Assembly: GCA_963920705.1 (NCBI GenBank)
Contig: OY987240.1
Coordinates: 4,883,426-4,947,425, forward strand
Direction: 5' to 3'
DNA: 64,000 nucleotides
From: Odiellus spinosus
Lineage: Eukaryota > Arthropoda > Arachnida > Opiliones > Phalangiidae
Part shown: in pieces, positions 43,515-55,200 of the stretch
How the letters are laid out: each line of letters opens with the position of its first letter
How positions within the stretch are numbered: the first letter of the stretch is position 1
Made by a program: the position numbers and the translations under genes
The notes under the pieces: model-generated
What the model saw: the letters and a program-made list of their open reading frames with translations, nothing else
The model's database searches: none
Told to the model about the DNA's origin: nothing

Positions 43515-43720
43515 CAGTTAATCCCTGGAAGTCGCCAATCCCTCCAACGGGATAGCTCGGGCTAACCCGTCCCTCTTGTAATATTTTAGGTTAGTTAATC
43601 CCTCAAATTAGCCCATACCTCCAATTAGTTAATCCCTTGGGCTACCCCATCCATCTTGTAATCTTAGATAATCCCTGGAAGTAGCCCACCCCTACAACTA
43701 TTTAATCCCTAGCTCGAGTT
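43515..43720. repeat. Degenerate short tandem repeat with 'taatccct' words
   Basis: Four or five imperfect units containing 'taatccct', 'agcccatccctc' and 'cttgtaat' follow one another. No coding content. Confidence 0.6.
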
Positions 43721-45555
43721 AGATAAAGAGCCTTTTTTAAGGGTGCGAAGCAACCTCTTTTTTGTATAATTTTGTACCTTTTACAATTCCTATTTTGGTT
43801 TTTTCGCTAAGATTTATAGTTTAGAAAATTTTTACATGAGTTGGTTTTTGGTACATAGCAAATTTTAATGGAATTGATCTATTTTGTTCTATTTCATTTG
43901 GGAATTGGATACTATTAAATAAATTATTTAAATATCTATATCTAATGTTTTGATTTTTATGCAAATTATATCATCCATGAACCTATTCCATAATTTAATT
44001 AAAAAATTAGGAAATTTAAATCTAACGCCATGGACTATCTGTATACAGGGGAAACTCATTTAAAAACAAAAATGTTATCTCTGGATGGAAGCATTGCGTA
44101 AAAGTAAAAATTTAATTATAGATTGTTAAATGCTAGAAAAGGGGCCACTGTCCGAAAGCTCGCAAGGTTTTTAAATATTTTAAAAATTTTAAACTAATTG
44201 AAAATAAAATCTATTCCAAGAAGTATCCGCCTCGTTATTTTAAATTTTAGTTATATCTGGAAGCATTAGAAAATAAATCTGAAGGGTAAGCCACTTTCAA
44301 TAAACCAGATCCCATAGAATAACATTATGAATTTGGCCATGACTGAAACAAGCTAAGTACCTAATTAAGGGTCAACTTAAAAATTAATTACTTAGACTTA
44401 ATATATTTTAATGAAACCTGGAAAAGGCTCACGTTTGAAATTTGGTCTTTCATTTAAAATTGACTGCAACAATAACAAATGATTATTTCGTTTAGATATA
44501 CCCCCGAAAAAGTAGATATTAATGTTATTCCTATGGGAAAATGGGGCGTTTTGATTGGATAATGACTGAATATTTTTAAGGTAATTGAAATAGTATTACA
44601 GTTGATCATCGACCCATAACATAGAACGCGATAGTCCGAATATATTTTGAATTGTTTTTTTAACAATCTTTCCAAAAATGCTACTAAATTTCCATTTTGA
44701 GTTCATGGAAAATCCGTGACTGCCTCACTTTAAAACTGATATTAGTTCGCGTACAGGATTCTGAAAGATCAATCGGAAAAGAGTCAGATTTGCGCATTTT
44801 ACTAAAAGAATAACCTGAGGCTAATCAAACGATTTCCACACCTTGGGTTCATAAAATATGTTGTGTGCGTGAAAATAATCAAGAACATGATTTAGCATGA
44901 TTCAAATACTGCCCTGGAGCACGTGTCACAAGGATTATCATTTTACAAAGGCAAAGAGGGTCTTTTGATTAGTCAGAGGGTCTCCTTTCCATTCAATTCC
45001 AAAATTTTAAAGGAATGGTGCGGTGTTAAAATATTTTTGCTGCAAACCCTTTAGTTAAACTCAAAACCAATTTTTCAAGCGTTAAAAAAATTTAAAATTA
45101 AGTATATTTTTAAATAAACAATTAAAACAAATTACATTGAGGGCACATAGGCGCCCGTATGAAGCTTTCCTGTAAAGCAAGAGCGCATTCGATACGTCAC
45201 TTCAAGGTTTTTATTTCGGCAATAATCTGATTGGCCAAAGTAACTTGGCTCAGCTTTTACTCAATGGTAAAGTTGACTACTACGCGCTTGAACGTTAAAT
45301 CGACGACAGGTTATAACGGCAGTGCTCGCCAGTCTAACGAACGGGACGCCGACTGAAGGAGCATCTAACCCCGGTAAGCCGTAGCCTAGGCCTAACTCCG
45401 TCGGCGATTCGGACTCTCGAATAGATCCGTTTGAAGTTGAACCAGTGTACACGGAAGAAGAACTTTTAATTAGAGATAGACTACAGGAAGAGCGGAATAA
45501 TAATGACGGTATCAAAAATTTAATTGACATAGACCAGATGAAAGAAAATTGCACC

Positions 45556-45746
45556 TGACAAACTCTGTAATCCAACTTCTTCGTAGGCAAAGGCTTAGTA
45601 TAATACGCGGCTTTCACTGTTTCTTTAGCATATTTTAGCCATTTTGACGCGAGTTCGGGGTACTTTAAATGATCAGGAACCGTATAAAAACTTAGTCCAA
45701 ACCGAGAACTAAAATTTTTGCATTCTTTTATAATACAACTTGGCAT
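45556..45746 (-). CDS. First exon of a THAP-domain gene (partial)
   Basis: ATG at 45744-45746. 'MPSCIIKEC' gives the first two Cys of a C2CH THAP zinc finger, 'ASKWLKYAKE' the conserved Trp helix, and 'YRVCQ' the third Cys. The exon then ends at CAG|GTGCAA, exactly before the expected 'HF' of the finger, so the fourth ligand should be in the next exon. I did not find that exon downstream. THAP fingers bind DNA and occur in host regulators and P-element-type transposases. On the opposite strand at about 45400-45550 is an open acidic stretch ('FEVEPVYTEEELLIRD') I cannot identify. Confidence 0.6.
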
Positions 45747-45789
45747 TTTGAACTTTCTTTAAAACAACACCGATTCGTTTACAAGTTAT

Positions 45790-46485
45790 TTCTATTGGCC
45801 TATCAGATTGCTAGCCTGGCCAAGCACGACAGAGAAGTTTAGAATTAGGGGTAAAAGGGCCACGTCCATACTAAATTTATTTTTAACTATAAAATTATTA
45901 TTATTATTAAAAATTAATTTTGAGTTATAAATTTCTGTTGCCAAGAGTTCTATTGACCCTTAGAGGCAAAAAAACTTTATGGGTGAACCATTCCTTTAAG
46001 GTTTTCGATTTTTTTATACAATTGACGAATTCGAAATGTCCATACTCATAAACTAACTTCTAGGGGCTACGCCATTTGTAGTACAAATATAACGATGAAT
46101 TATTACAATGGCGCGCCTGCCTCTCTATCTCTCGCTGTCGTACCTATCCACGTATTACACCCGTTGCTATGGGAAACGCGTAGAGGGGAGGAATTATCGA
46201 TCGCCTAGTTTGTCTCTCTCATCATAATCAGAATAGGATCAGAATGGGAACTAGAATACTGACATCTCTTAAGAGATCGTCGCGAAAAGAGTGTACTGCA
46301 ATGGAGGCTGCCCCTGCAAGTTCCTCTTCAATTTCGAATTCATCTATTGAGAGACAAATGTGCTATTATTTTTAGAAACACAATCAATTCATTTTCCTCT
46401 TCACCCTCTCTTTAAAAACAAGAATAAACATTTTAACTTCACTCCTAATTTTATAAACGACAACCGTTAGTTACTAAAATTACGA
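45790..46485. other. Intergenic, no gene seen
   Basis: Between the THAP exon and the PTCD3 poly(A) region. It contains pyrimidine-rich runs and the word 'tctctatctctcgctgtc' but nothing coding that I can support. Confidence 0.4.
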
Positions 46486-46491
46486 TTTATT
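46486..46491 (-). terminator. Poly(A) signal of PTCD3
   Basis: AATAAA on the minus strand (TTTATT on plus), about 155 bp after the PTCD3 stop codon. Confidence 0.45.
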
Positions 46492-46643
46492 AAATTCTAC
46501 AAGGCTATATAGCTTTTCATCCAAGCCATTGATTTATAATATACGTGACATTATATGCATCGTGTTGGGAAAAGCTTGCTCTATCGGTTAACAATTTACG
46601 TATTTTTTTAAAATATTGTAACGCACTCTAACCTTAATTACTC

Positions 46644-48626
46644 TTACAGCTTCTCGTCTCTTAACTCGGGCAGCAGATTGTTAATTTCCTCTTTGAAATT
46701 GTTCTTAATATCCATATTTTCGCACATGCTTTTAATTGTATTGATAACTTCAACTTGACCTATCTCTGAAGCGTATTTTAAACACGCAATTGCTCTCTCA
46801 TACTCCTCATTATGTATGGCCAATTTGCAATAATTTACGAGAGAAGAATTAGAGGGATAACCAGTAATCGTCGCTTGTAAGTTGTCTAAAATTTTGAACG
46901 TATCCCAGGCTTTTTCCAAATCCAAAGAATTTGTAAAAATGGTCAAGAGATCACCAAGAATCTGTCCAGTCCAAGTGGCGTTTGACCTAATGATTCTATC
47001 GGAGGCTTGTTGACTTAAAATTCTTTCTTTTGCATCCTGAGCTACAATGACGAAGGCGTTATTCAAAGTTTCGTCTTTACACTTGGCCATGGTTCCAAGG
47101 ATGGCATTGACTATGCGTTCCTTGTTGGCTTGGTTAAATGTGACGGCGTCCGACCAAATTTGAGGTAGATAAGAAAGTTTTCCGCTCAAGTCAACCGCCT
47201 CTATTATGTCAATCATGACACTAGGCTCGGGTGTATAAGAATGTGGGACATAAGTATCGTATAGAGCAAAAAATTGGTCAATATCGTTTAGTTTACAGGC
47301 GACTTTAAATAAATTTTGATAGTAAATGGACTCTTTCAACGCGTTCCCAATCAACTTCCTGTTTTTACCATATTGATAAAGTTCGTGAACTTTTAAAGCC
47401 AAATCAGGGTCTCCTAAATGACTGTTGCAAATTTCCATGGCAGTGACGAAAAAATTTATATCAGTCTCGTGCCTAATTTCAAATTCCTTGTCTTTTAATT
47501 GATTAATGATATCAATCAGAATGTAACTAGTTGGGCCTCTATCTCGGCAATAAATGGAGAGAAGATAGTAATAAGAAGCCAGGCTCGGTTCAACGCCACA
47601 AAGCTTCATTTCCGATAAAATGGACAAAGCCAAATCATTTGAGTTGCGCCAAGATCCCAGTTTCATGACATTATACAGTAAAGCGTTAAAGGTACCGAGG
47701 TTTGGCTTTGTGTCGCTTCGAACCATATCGCTAATAAATTTTTCAACCAGATTCCAACGGTTATCGGATCCTTCGCGGAGAAAAGGTATGAGAAGTAACA
47801 TTTTATTGTACACTTCAACATCTCCCTCAAATTTTTTATCCGTCATTTCCTTATACAGCGCGTAAGCTCTTTCAATTTGAAAATGTTTCGCGAGGCCTTT
47901 GATTAATGTTCCGTAGCTTTTAGGGGTTTTATTTTTTATTTTCAAAAATACTTCGTCAACAATGTTGTTGGGTTGCCATTTTATCCATTTCTCCCGGTCC
48001 GACTGCTTCATCCAGCGTTCTTCTATGTAATTTTCAGGGATGCATTCGTCCCCACCGTAATAACATACGAGCTCTAGGAGACTCTGTAAAACTTCATCAT
48101 CAAGATTGACTTCTTTTGTTTTCAAATATTTATAAATTGTTACGGACGTGGCTACATCAAGCGCGTCAATACATTCCTTAAGAGACTGAGGGTCACCGAG
48201 GCTGCTATTATCTAATTCAACGAGAGAATTAAACACCGGTATATTAGGTTCAGCTGGGTTGTGCTTGAAACTGTCTGGATATTTTTGTAAGAGAAAGGCT
48301 GCGGCTTTCCTTCCAGCCTCCTTCGACAGTGCAAAACTCCTCTTATTGACATTGCTTACGGGTAAAAAATAAGGATCTTCTTCATATTTGTAATGAGGGG
48401 AGGTTGGATTTCTTTTCACGGTTGATGCCAATGCTTTCAGCACATCTGTTGGATCCCGTTTAATACGCTTTGGTATGACTACTGCTTCGATGTGTGATGT
48501 TGGCATGGTGTGGTTTGATTTATATATATTTTTTACTCCATTTTCTAAAGCAACGAGAGATACTTTTGAATTACACATAACATGGTTGGTGCACAATCTT
48601 GATTTAATCATGCGAAACGCCGCCAT
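46644..48626 (-). CDS. PTCD3: Pentatricopeptide repeat domain-containing protein 3, mitochondrial ribosomal mS39
   Basis: 660 codons in one exon, ATG 48624-48626. After a basic N-terminus suited to mitochondrial import, 'IPKRIKRDPTDVLKALASTV' and 'DPYFLPVSNVNKRSFALSKEAGRKAA' match the PTCD3 signature. PPR-type helical repeats follow, for example 'YGTLIKGLAKHFQIERAYALYKEM' split over two 20-residue blocks, 'FNALLYNVMKLG' and 'EVYNKMLLLIPF'. mS39 sits on the small mitochondrial ribosomal subunit and is needed for mitochondrial translation. Length is close to the animal family norm (about 690). The frame is intact and intronless, which may be normal here or indicate a retrocopy. Confidence 0.92.
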   Translation of the reverse strand: MAAFRMIKSRLCTNHVMCNSKVSLVALENGVKNIYKSNHTMPTSHIEAVVIPKRIKRDPTDVLKALASTVKRNPTSPHYKYEEDPYFLPVSNVNKRSFALSKEAGRKAAAFLLQKYPDSFKHNPAEPNIPVFNSLVELDNSSLGDPQSLKECIDALDVATSVTIYKYLKTKEVNLDDEVLQSLLELVCYYGGDECIPENYIEERWMKQSDREKWIKWQPNNIVDEVFLKIKNKTPKSYGTLIKGLAKHFQIERAYALYKEMTDKKFEGDVEVYNKMLLLIPFLREGSDNRWNLVEKFISDMVRSDTKPNLGTFNALLYNVMKLGSWRNSNDLALSILSEMKLCGVEPSLASYYYLLSIYCRDRGPTSYILIDIINQLKDKEFEIRHETDINFFVTAMEICNSHLGDPDLALKVHELYQYGKNRKLIGNALKESIYYQNLFKVACKLNDIDQFFALYDTYVPHSYTPEPSVMIDIIEAVDLSGKLSYLPQIWSDAVTFNQANKERIVNAILGTMAKCKDETLNNAFVIVAQDAKERILSQQASDRIIRSNATWTGQILGDLLTIFTNSLDLEKAWDTFKILDNLQATITGYPSNSSLVNYCKLAIHNEEYERAIACLKYASEIGQVEVINTIKSMCENMDIKNNFKEEINNLLPELRDEKL

Positions 48627-48699
48627 GCTTTCTTAGTTTTTTTAAATTTCTTCTGTGAGCTTGTGAGGTAGTAGACTTAGTAGCACTTGACTGTAGCAG

Positions 48700-49228
48700 A
48701 AGAAACATCTGATGATCTGACGTCTTTTTTTTTTTTTTTCTATACAGTGCAGGGACGGAAATAAAAAAGAAGTAACTGGACATTGTCCTATAAATGATCC
48801 AAATATCCTGTAACTTTTTACCTCCCCGACTGAACTTTAGTTCAGGGGGAGGTATTACACTGTCATATCTGTGTGTGTCTGTCACTTCCTCTGTAACCAG
48901 ATATCACGTGACCTAACTCGTGGAGCAAAAGCCTAGAGACGTAATCATGCCATCCTATCTTTCAATTCCTTTCAACGGGAATTCCTATAAGCGTGGCTGC
49001 CACATTGATAAGTTTCAGGTGTCGTGAAATTATATGCAACGGGACGTCTCCTATTGTATATTATCGACTTTCACCATCCACATTATGGTCGAACCTCGAT
49101 GCTGGACATTTGGAGACGATTGCGGCAATGGGACGTCTCCCACTGTTATAATCACCTCCGACCATCCAAACCATGATCCAAACGCACCCAGATCCAATCT
49201 CAAGTTTCCGATCTAAGCGGGCCAAATT
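48700..49228. other. PTCD3 upstream region with short repeats
   Basis: A T14 run lies near 48727. About 48820-48870 forms a hairpin around 'ccccgactgaactttagttcaggggg'. From 49034 to 49180 a block with 'gggacgtctcc' is present twice. The open frames here follow these repeats. The PTCD3 promoter must be in this stretch but I see no distinct TATA box. Confidence 0.4.
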
Positions 49229-50045
49229 CAGGCCTGGAAATAAGGATATTTTATTTAGTCAGACTGAATAGTGAGCCCCCTATCTTAATTTATTTTAGCA
49301 GTCTCTGACAGGCTTGGAAATAAGGCACTAGTCACGGCATTTGAGTTTGACTACTAAAATAAATGTCCTGACTAGTGATACATTTACCTCAATTCTAATA
49401 TTCATCAAACCAGAGGTATATAATAACCTCCATCGGGGGGGGGGGAAGTATGAAAGGTAGGCAAAATCGACGAACAACAAGTGCCCGGCGTAAATCGCGG
49501 CGGATCGACATAGTTACACCATTTTGAACCTCACTAAATTTTCCCTACGCACACTTCCGGAACTTGCGAGCTGAAGTCAACCTTCGACTTCATTTTAACA
49601 GGCAGCCTGACTCCTGAGACAGGAAGTTCTAAACACAAATCGAGCCGTCTTGTTTATACAAAGACCATTTACTAGAGCAGCGACATTGAGAAGTCCAGCG
49701 CGAGCTAGTGGCCTAGATAGTCAGCAGCAGGCTCTTGTTGTTCGTGATTTTTAGCATTGGTAGTATAGGGGCTTTCATACTTCCCACCGAAGGGGGTTAT
49801 TACATACCTCTGATCAAACCCAAAAAGGGAAAAAACGAGATTATACACAAGTGAGAAAAGCTTAAATTCAGTCCTCGCGAATACGACTTACGAGATGGGT
49901 AAAGCATTATATTAATACGGTCTTTCCTTCTTGTTTCATACCCCTATTTTTACCTCCAGTAATCAGTGACTACTAAAATAAATAAGGAGAGGAGGCTCAC
50001 TAGTCAATCTGACTACTGAATAAAATATTCTTATATCCAAGCCTG
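49229..50045. mobile_element. Element with CAGGC(C/T)TGGAAATAAGG-type ends carrying a nested MITE (repeat copy B)
   Basis: Left 'caggcctggaaataagg' and right 'ttatatccaagcctg' are inverted, with further pairing ('tagtcagactgaatagtgag' against 'tcactagtcaatctgac'). A second internal start 'caggcttggaaataagg' is at 49311. The region 49310-49965 is the inverse of 36660-37440. No coding content. The ends suggest the hAT group; no clear target duplication. Confidence 0.7.
49411..49812. mobile_element. 402-bp MITE with CAGAGGTAT ends, copy B
   Basis: Flanked by ATCAAAC on both sides (49404-49410; 49813-49819), a 7-bp target duplication. Ends CAGAGGTAT and ATACCTCTG; contains a G11 run near 49436. 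Same element as 36790-37191. Confidence 0.85.
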
Positions 50046-50283
50046 GCCGAGACGCTAGCGACCACGTGACAACAGTTTACCTCGGAATTTCCTATCCCCC
50101 CTTTCCACCCGAGTGGGAGGTTGGTTCTTCCCTCTCTAACTCAACGCAGCCCCACTTTTCCTCTCCTTGTCTGATCCTTCTTGATAAAATGGAACAAAAA
50201 GAAAAAAAAAAAAACTAATTTAGGTTTTCGAGGAAAGATGAGAACCCACTGGGTCCAGAATTCGCTACAAGCGAAGTCTCGAC

Positions 50284-50620
50284 CAGGGTGGGAAATAAGG
50301 ACCGATCCCGTGGTCTATAAATAAATAAAGTGGTCCATGAGGAGTTACAGGCAAAACTCACAGTCACAAAGACTAATAAATTTGTTTTCAATGACTCGGA
50401 CCTACAGGATAACATTTTTACTACTAATTTTGCAGTAACAAAACTACCAAAGTCCAAAGAAACTTCCAAATATTACAGAATCAAGAAACGTTTTGAAAAA
50501 ATTCTTTAATTTTCTTAGTGGTCACGTTGACCAGCTTACCCCCTCCGATTTAATTTTTAAAGTGGTCCAGGCAATTTCTAGTGGTCATTTGCCCTCTGGT
50601 ACCCCTTATTTCCCACGCTG
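50284..50620. mobile_element. 337-bp hAT-like MITE
   Basis: Ends CAGGGTGGGAAATAAGG and CCTTATTTCCCACGCTG, with the 8-bp duplication GTCTCGA(C/T) at 50276-50283 and 50621-50628. An 8-bp site and CAGGG ends fit the hAT superfamily. Confidence 0.85.
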
Positions 50621-50841
50621 GTCTCGATAGCTGAATGAGGTTGTTAAGCAGACGAAACTCCAAATTACCTTACCTCAGGTGAGTGCAACTTACTTGAGTC
50701 AGTTCGTTTCCAGCCCTTCGTCAGAGTGGTGAGTTTGTTGCGCTTTTGTTGATTTAAATTTGCGAGTGTTATTTGAAGGTTTACTGGTCTTAATTTTAAA
50801 CTTGATGTATTGTCTTTTATTTGTCTATGGACTAAGTTAGA

Positions 50842-51287
50842 ATGGAGGTAGAAAATGATTCGGATGGCTCTACAGATTTTGCAATGGATTTAGAAAATTC
50901 TGACAACCCCCCAACTATGAGAAAAGAGGGACTCAAAGAAGATGTTGGAATATCTAGCTATTGCGGAGTTTTACCTTATCAATTTGAGCCCGAGTGGTCA
51001 GCTTCTGATGAAGCTAACTCAAGTATAGAAGATGAAATGAAGCCACGCAATGACAAAGTAAATTTTACTAATGATGTCACTACATCAGAGGAAGAAAGTA
51101 GTACCGAGAGTAGCTATGATTCCAACGAAGAGGAATGCGACTATTACAATTCTGATGATAGTTTTAGTTTACGTCGTCCTGTTGGACCAGTTTTACCATA
51201 TCAATATGAGCCTCTCGCTTCGCCATTGACTGAAGAGGAAGAACTCTCAAAGGCAGATTTGGAGAAACGAAAGGGTAACACTGACTG
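50842..51287 (+). CDS. Acidic first exon, possibly of a P2X7-C-terminal-like protein (partial)
   Basis: From ATG 50842 the exon is rich in Glu, Ser and Asp and carries 'LPYQFEPEWSASDEA' and 'PVLPYQYEPLASPLTEEEE', a repeated 'PYQ(F/Y)EP' motif. It ends 'KGNTDW', with a donor GTATGT at 51288. In the repetitive arthropod family related to the P2X7 intracellular domain, such an acidic 'YEP' segment comes before 'NxxWCxCGxC'. The expected next exon is not visible before the Copia insertion at 51878 or after it. It is either the first exon of a gene with a long intron or a stranded fragment. Confidence 0.45.
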
Positions 51288-51645
51288 GTATGTTTTTTTT
51301 TTCATCGTGATCAAGTGACGAGCTACAGTTGCTAGCAAGCTTAAAGCTTATAATAATAGTAATAATAATAATCATAATAATAATAATAATATTTCGCAAG
51401 TAAAATTGAGGCTGCAACCACAGAAGCAATTCCTATAAGTGGTAGTCACCAGACAGCGCAGACAAATAACTTTAAAATAGACGTATAATTAATTATTATA
51501 AAAACAATTCAAAATTATATGGAAAGAAATAATCGGTATATCAATTAAGTAACATTAGATTAAAATTCAAAAGAGTATATTAAGAAATTAGACAAAGCCG
51601 TTCATTCAAATATAAAGCTGAATAAGCGAATCAATAAGATACGTG

Positions 51646-51877
51646 GGTCATTCCACGTGAACTCATCCATGCATGTCACCCGGGTCAACCGATTTTTATG
51701 AAATTTCACACACACTTTCGTCTATGTTTGAAACTAACATTTGTAGATTTTGAGCTTCCCTTATGGAAAGAAATAAGCAACAATTTAGGCCCGAAAAACA
51801 GGCGGAAATAGTCTGTGCGCTATTTTCGCCCCAAAAAACAGGCTTAAATAGACACTTCGACAAAAATAGTCTGATCT
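51646..51877. repeat. Fragment of a GGTCATTCCACGT-ended element, split by Copia
   Basis: 'gggtcattccacgtgaactc' and 'gggtcaaccgatttttatga' resemble the tips of the transposon at 21268. The sequence breaks at 51877 where the first Copia element enters and resumes at 56970. Confidence 0.6.
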
Positions 51878-52158
51878 TGTTGATCAAACGCGATATTTTG
51901 TTAATTGACGATGGCGGAATAAAATAAACTCATATTATTTAATTGTATATAAAGTATTAATTTATTAACATATTATTTAAGTTCAACTAGATATAAAATA
52001 TTAGTCTACTACTCATGACTACTCACGATGAGAGTATTAACTGGACTGCCTTGTTCAGACAGACGAACTACAAAATTAAAGGGGGGGAAGGGGGGGGGAC
52101 CTTCGACCTATGACGTAATATATCAAAGTACAATCCCATGGTTTTTTTTTTTATAACA
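51878..52158 (-). repeat. 3' LTR of the first Copia element
   Basis: 281 bp, matching 56689-56969 base for base as far as I could check, including the G7-AA-G9 run near 52081-52098. Confidence 0.95.
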
Positions 52159-52170
52159 CTCTCCCTACTT
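52159..52170 (-). promoter_or_regulatory. Polypurine tract of the first Copia element
   Basis: On the minus strand AAGTAGGGAGAG directly precedes the 3' LTR. A long A run (T on plus, 52228-52257) lies between it and the stop codon. Confidence 0.75.
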
Positions 52171-52225
52171 AGATATATTTTATACATATTATTATTATAA
52201 ATTATTATTATTATAATTTGTTTTT

Positions 52226-52258
<33 letters not shown>

Positions 52259-52263
52259 TATTA

Positions 52264-55200
52264 TTAGATTAGTTTTAACATCATTAAGAATTCGACAAAC
52301 TTCTGCTTTGGCAGTAATTTTGTAAATAAATCTGCTAAATTTTTGTTAGTGTTTACAAAATTAATTTCAAAAATATTCTTATTTATACAATCTCTCAAAA
52401 AATGATACCGGAGATCTATGTGTTTTGAGCGGCTATTTTCGATGTTATTTTCTGCAAATAGGATCGTTGATTGATTATCACATAGAATCAAGGGATGCTC
52501 GTATCGTAATGGCTCAGTCATAGGAAGGATTTCTTCCAGTATTCGGTTCATCCAAATAACTTCTTTCGCAGCCTCGGCCAACGCCATATACTCGGATTCC
52601 ATTGTGGATAAGGCTACACTAACTTGTTTAGTAGAGCGCCAGCAAACTGGATTATTTCCCATACGGACGACATACCCACTAATTGATTTCCGATCATCTT
52701 GATCCGATGCCCATGATGCGTCTGTAAATGTTTCTAATTGAATGTTAGTTGTAGCGTCATAATGAATACCATATTCGCTAGTCGAACAAACATAGCGTAA
52801 CACGCGTTGTAGATATTCATAATGTTTCTTCCCCGGATTAGAAGTAAAACGTGACAAAGCGGACACAATGAAGGTTATATCAGGACGAGTTCGTTGTGAT
52901 ATATACAAAAGAATGCCAATCATTTTTCGATACATTGGTTCTAAAGTTGATTCATTTTTCTCAGAATCTTGTTTTGTCAATGATACTCCTGTTGACAATG
53001 GGACAAATAGTTTTTCTTCTAGACATATATTCATGTCTTTCGCTATTTTCGTAATATATGTGGTTTGATTTATCCTCAATTGTCCGTTGTTTGAAAAATC
53101 GAAATCTACTCCTAAAAAATGATTAAGTTGTCCTAAATCAGTTACTTCAAATTCTTGTGCCAATCGGTCATATATATTCTTCATTGTGAAATCGTTTCTT
53201 GCCAGTAGGATAATGTCATCTACATATATAATGATTATGGCATCATTTCTGAAACGATAGACGCAATTACAACTAGTTAGGCGTTCTAATCCCATCTTGA
53301 TTAGGGTTCTATCTAATTCTGTAAACCATTGTCGACCGCTCTGTTTTAGGCCGTACAAGGCCCTTTTTAATCGCCATACATAGTCTTCTTTGCCTGGTTC
53401 TATAAATCCCTTAGGTTGACTCATATAGAGTTCTTCATCAATTGTCCCATATAAATAAGCGCATTTAACATCAAGGTGCTTGTGTAACCACCCAAGAGAC
53501 ACGACAAATATTAGTAAAAAGAAACGTATCAAGGAGAAAGTTACGACAGGCGCGTACGTATGGTCATAATCTTCACCAGGTTTCTGCGTAAACCCTTTCG
53601 CTACCAATCGCGCTTTAAACCTTGCAATTTCGCCCGTCGCCTTTTTCTTTGCGACATATACCCAACGGTTTCCGATTACCTTTTTATCATTGGGCTTAGG
53701 TACTAAGTCATACACCTCACGAGCCTTGATCGTTTCCAATTCGATACCCATTGCTTCCTGCCATAAATCAGCTTCCGGACTCTTAATTGCTTCATCAAAT
53801 GAATTCGGAATTTCGAGACAATGAGCCTCCATATTTTCGGACAACTTCGCTACTTGTTTCTTATCGGGTACTGTCGCAACTTCTTTACATTTTTTCTTAA
53901 AAATGAACTCGTAATCTTCATATGTTAACCCCTTGTCTTTACATTCATCAAAAACATTTCTGGCTGATCGTAACTTCTTTCCTTCTTCATTGAAATAGTA
54001 TATATCAATTCTTCCTTTACTGTTTCCTGTCTTACGTGTTACTTCTTTTCTAGTCCAGCCTGTCGGTATATTCTTAGCTTCGTTTGTTTCTTTCACTTCA
54101 TTTGTTTGAGTAATTGTCCCTTCTTGGTTGTGTTTTCTCTTCGGTACTGGGAGACTTTGACTATTTTTCACTATAATTTTTGTATTTTCTTCATGTTCTA
54201 CTTCTTCCTTTGCTCCTTCTACTTCGCTCTCTGTTTCTATTGCTTCTCTTTCTGCTTCACTCTCTGATTCTGTTTCTTCGCTTGTTATATTGTCATCTAC
54301 TTCTACATCTGGCCAATGATCATTATACAGATAGACGGAAGTTTCCTTTACGTTCTTACAGGAATCGATGCCGTGTTGTGATTCATCAAATGAAACGTGC
54401 CTTGTTTCAAGGACCTTCTTTTCCATAGGACACCAAATTCGATAACCAATGGTGTGGGTTGCGTAACCAACCATAATTCCTACTTTGGCTCGATTTGACA
54501 ATTTATCTCGTTTTATCTTTGGTAGAAATGAGAACGCGAGACATCCAAATTTCCTAAGATGATGAACGGATGGTTTTCGATTAGACCATTTCTCTTCGGG
54601 TACCACATCAGGAATTTTCGTATGAGGTAAACGGTTTGACAAATAGACGAATGTCATTAGGGCTTCTCCCCAAAATTCTTGAGGTAATTTAGCATCGTTC
54701 AATAGTGTACGAACTCCATCCATAACGGTGCGATTATACCGTTCCGCTACACCGTTCATTTGCGGTGAATATGTGTTGGTACGTTCGATTTGTATCCCTT
54801 CCGTTTTCAAGAGTATTACAAACTTCTTGGCACAATACTCCATGCCATTATCAGTCCTCAGTCTTTGAAGTTGTTGGCCAGTTTGTCTTTCGGCCCATTT
54901 CTTGTATTCCTGATATTTCTCGAAAGCTTCATCCTTTGTTTGCATCGTATATATCTTAGCCTTTCTTGAATAATCATCAATAAAACTGATGAAATATCTC
55001 GCTCCTCCTTGCGATGGAATCGGGGCTGGCCCCCATACATCCGTGTATACTAGTTGAAGTACTTTCTTTGTATTTATTTCCCTTCCATATGATGGAGTTT
55101 TAGCTGCTTTTGAAATCCTACATGGTACGCAAACATCCATGTCCCCTTTAATTTCAGGAAGTCCTCGAACCATGTTTTTTTGGTATAATTCTTTCAATCT

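Larger units (their letters stand above)
41600..45255. other. Mostly no gene seen
   Basis: A frame at 41992-42213 (73 codons) and others nearby are unrecognised. A GA-rich stretch at 41640-41700 and a donor-like 'gatcttggtatgg' near 41826 could belong to an undetected exon. A short minus-strand stretch about 43050-42892 (CAG acceptor, AAG|GTACAT donor, reading 'GWECRWLIQTF') could be an exon of an unrecognised gene. Two repeats are listed separately. Confidence 0.3.
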
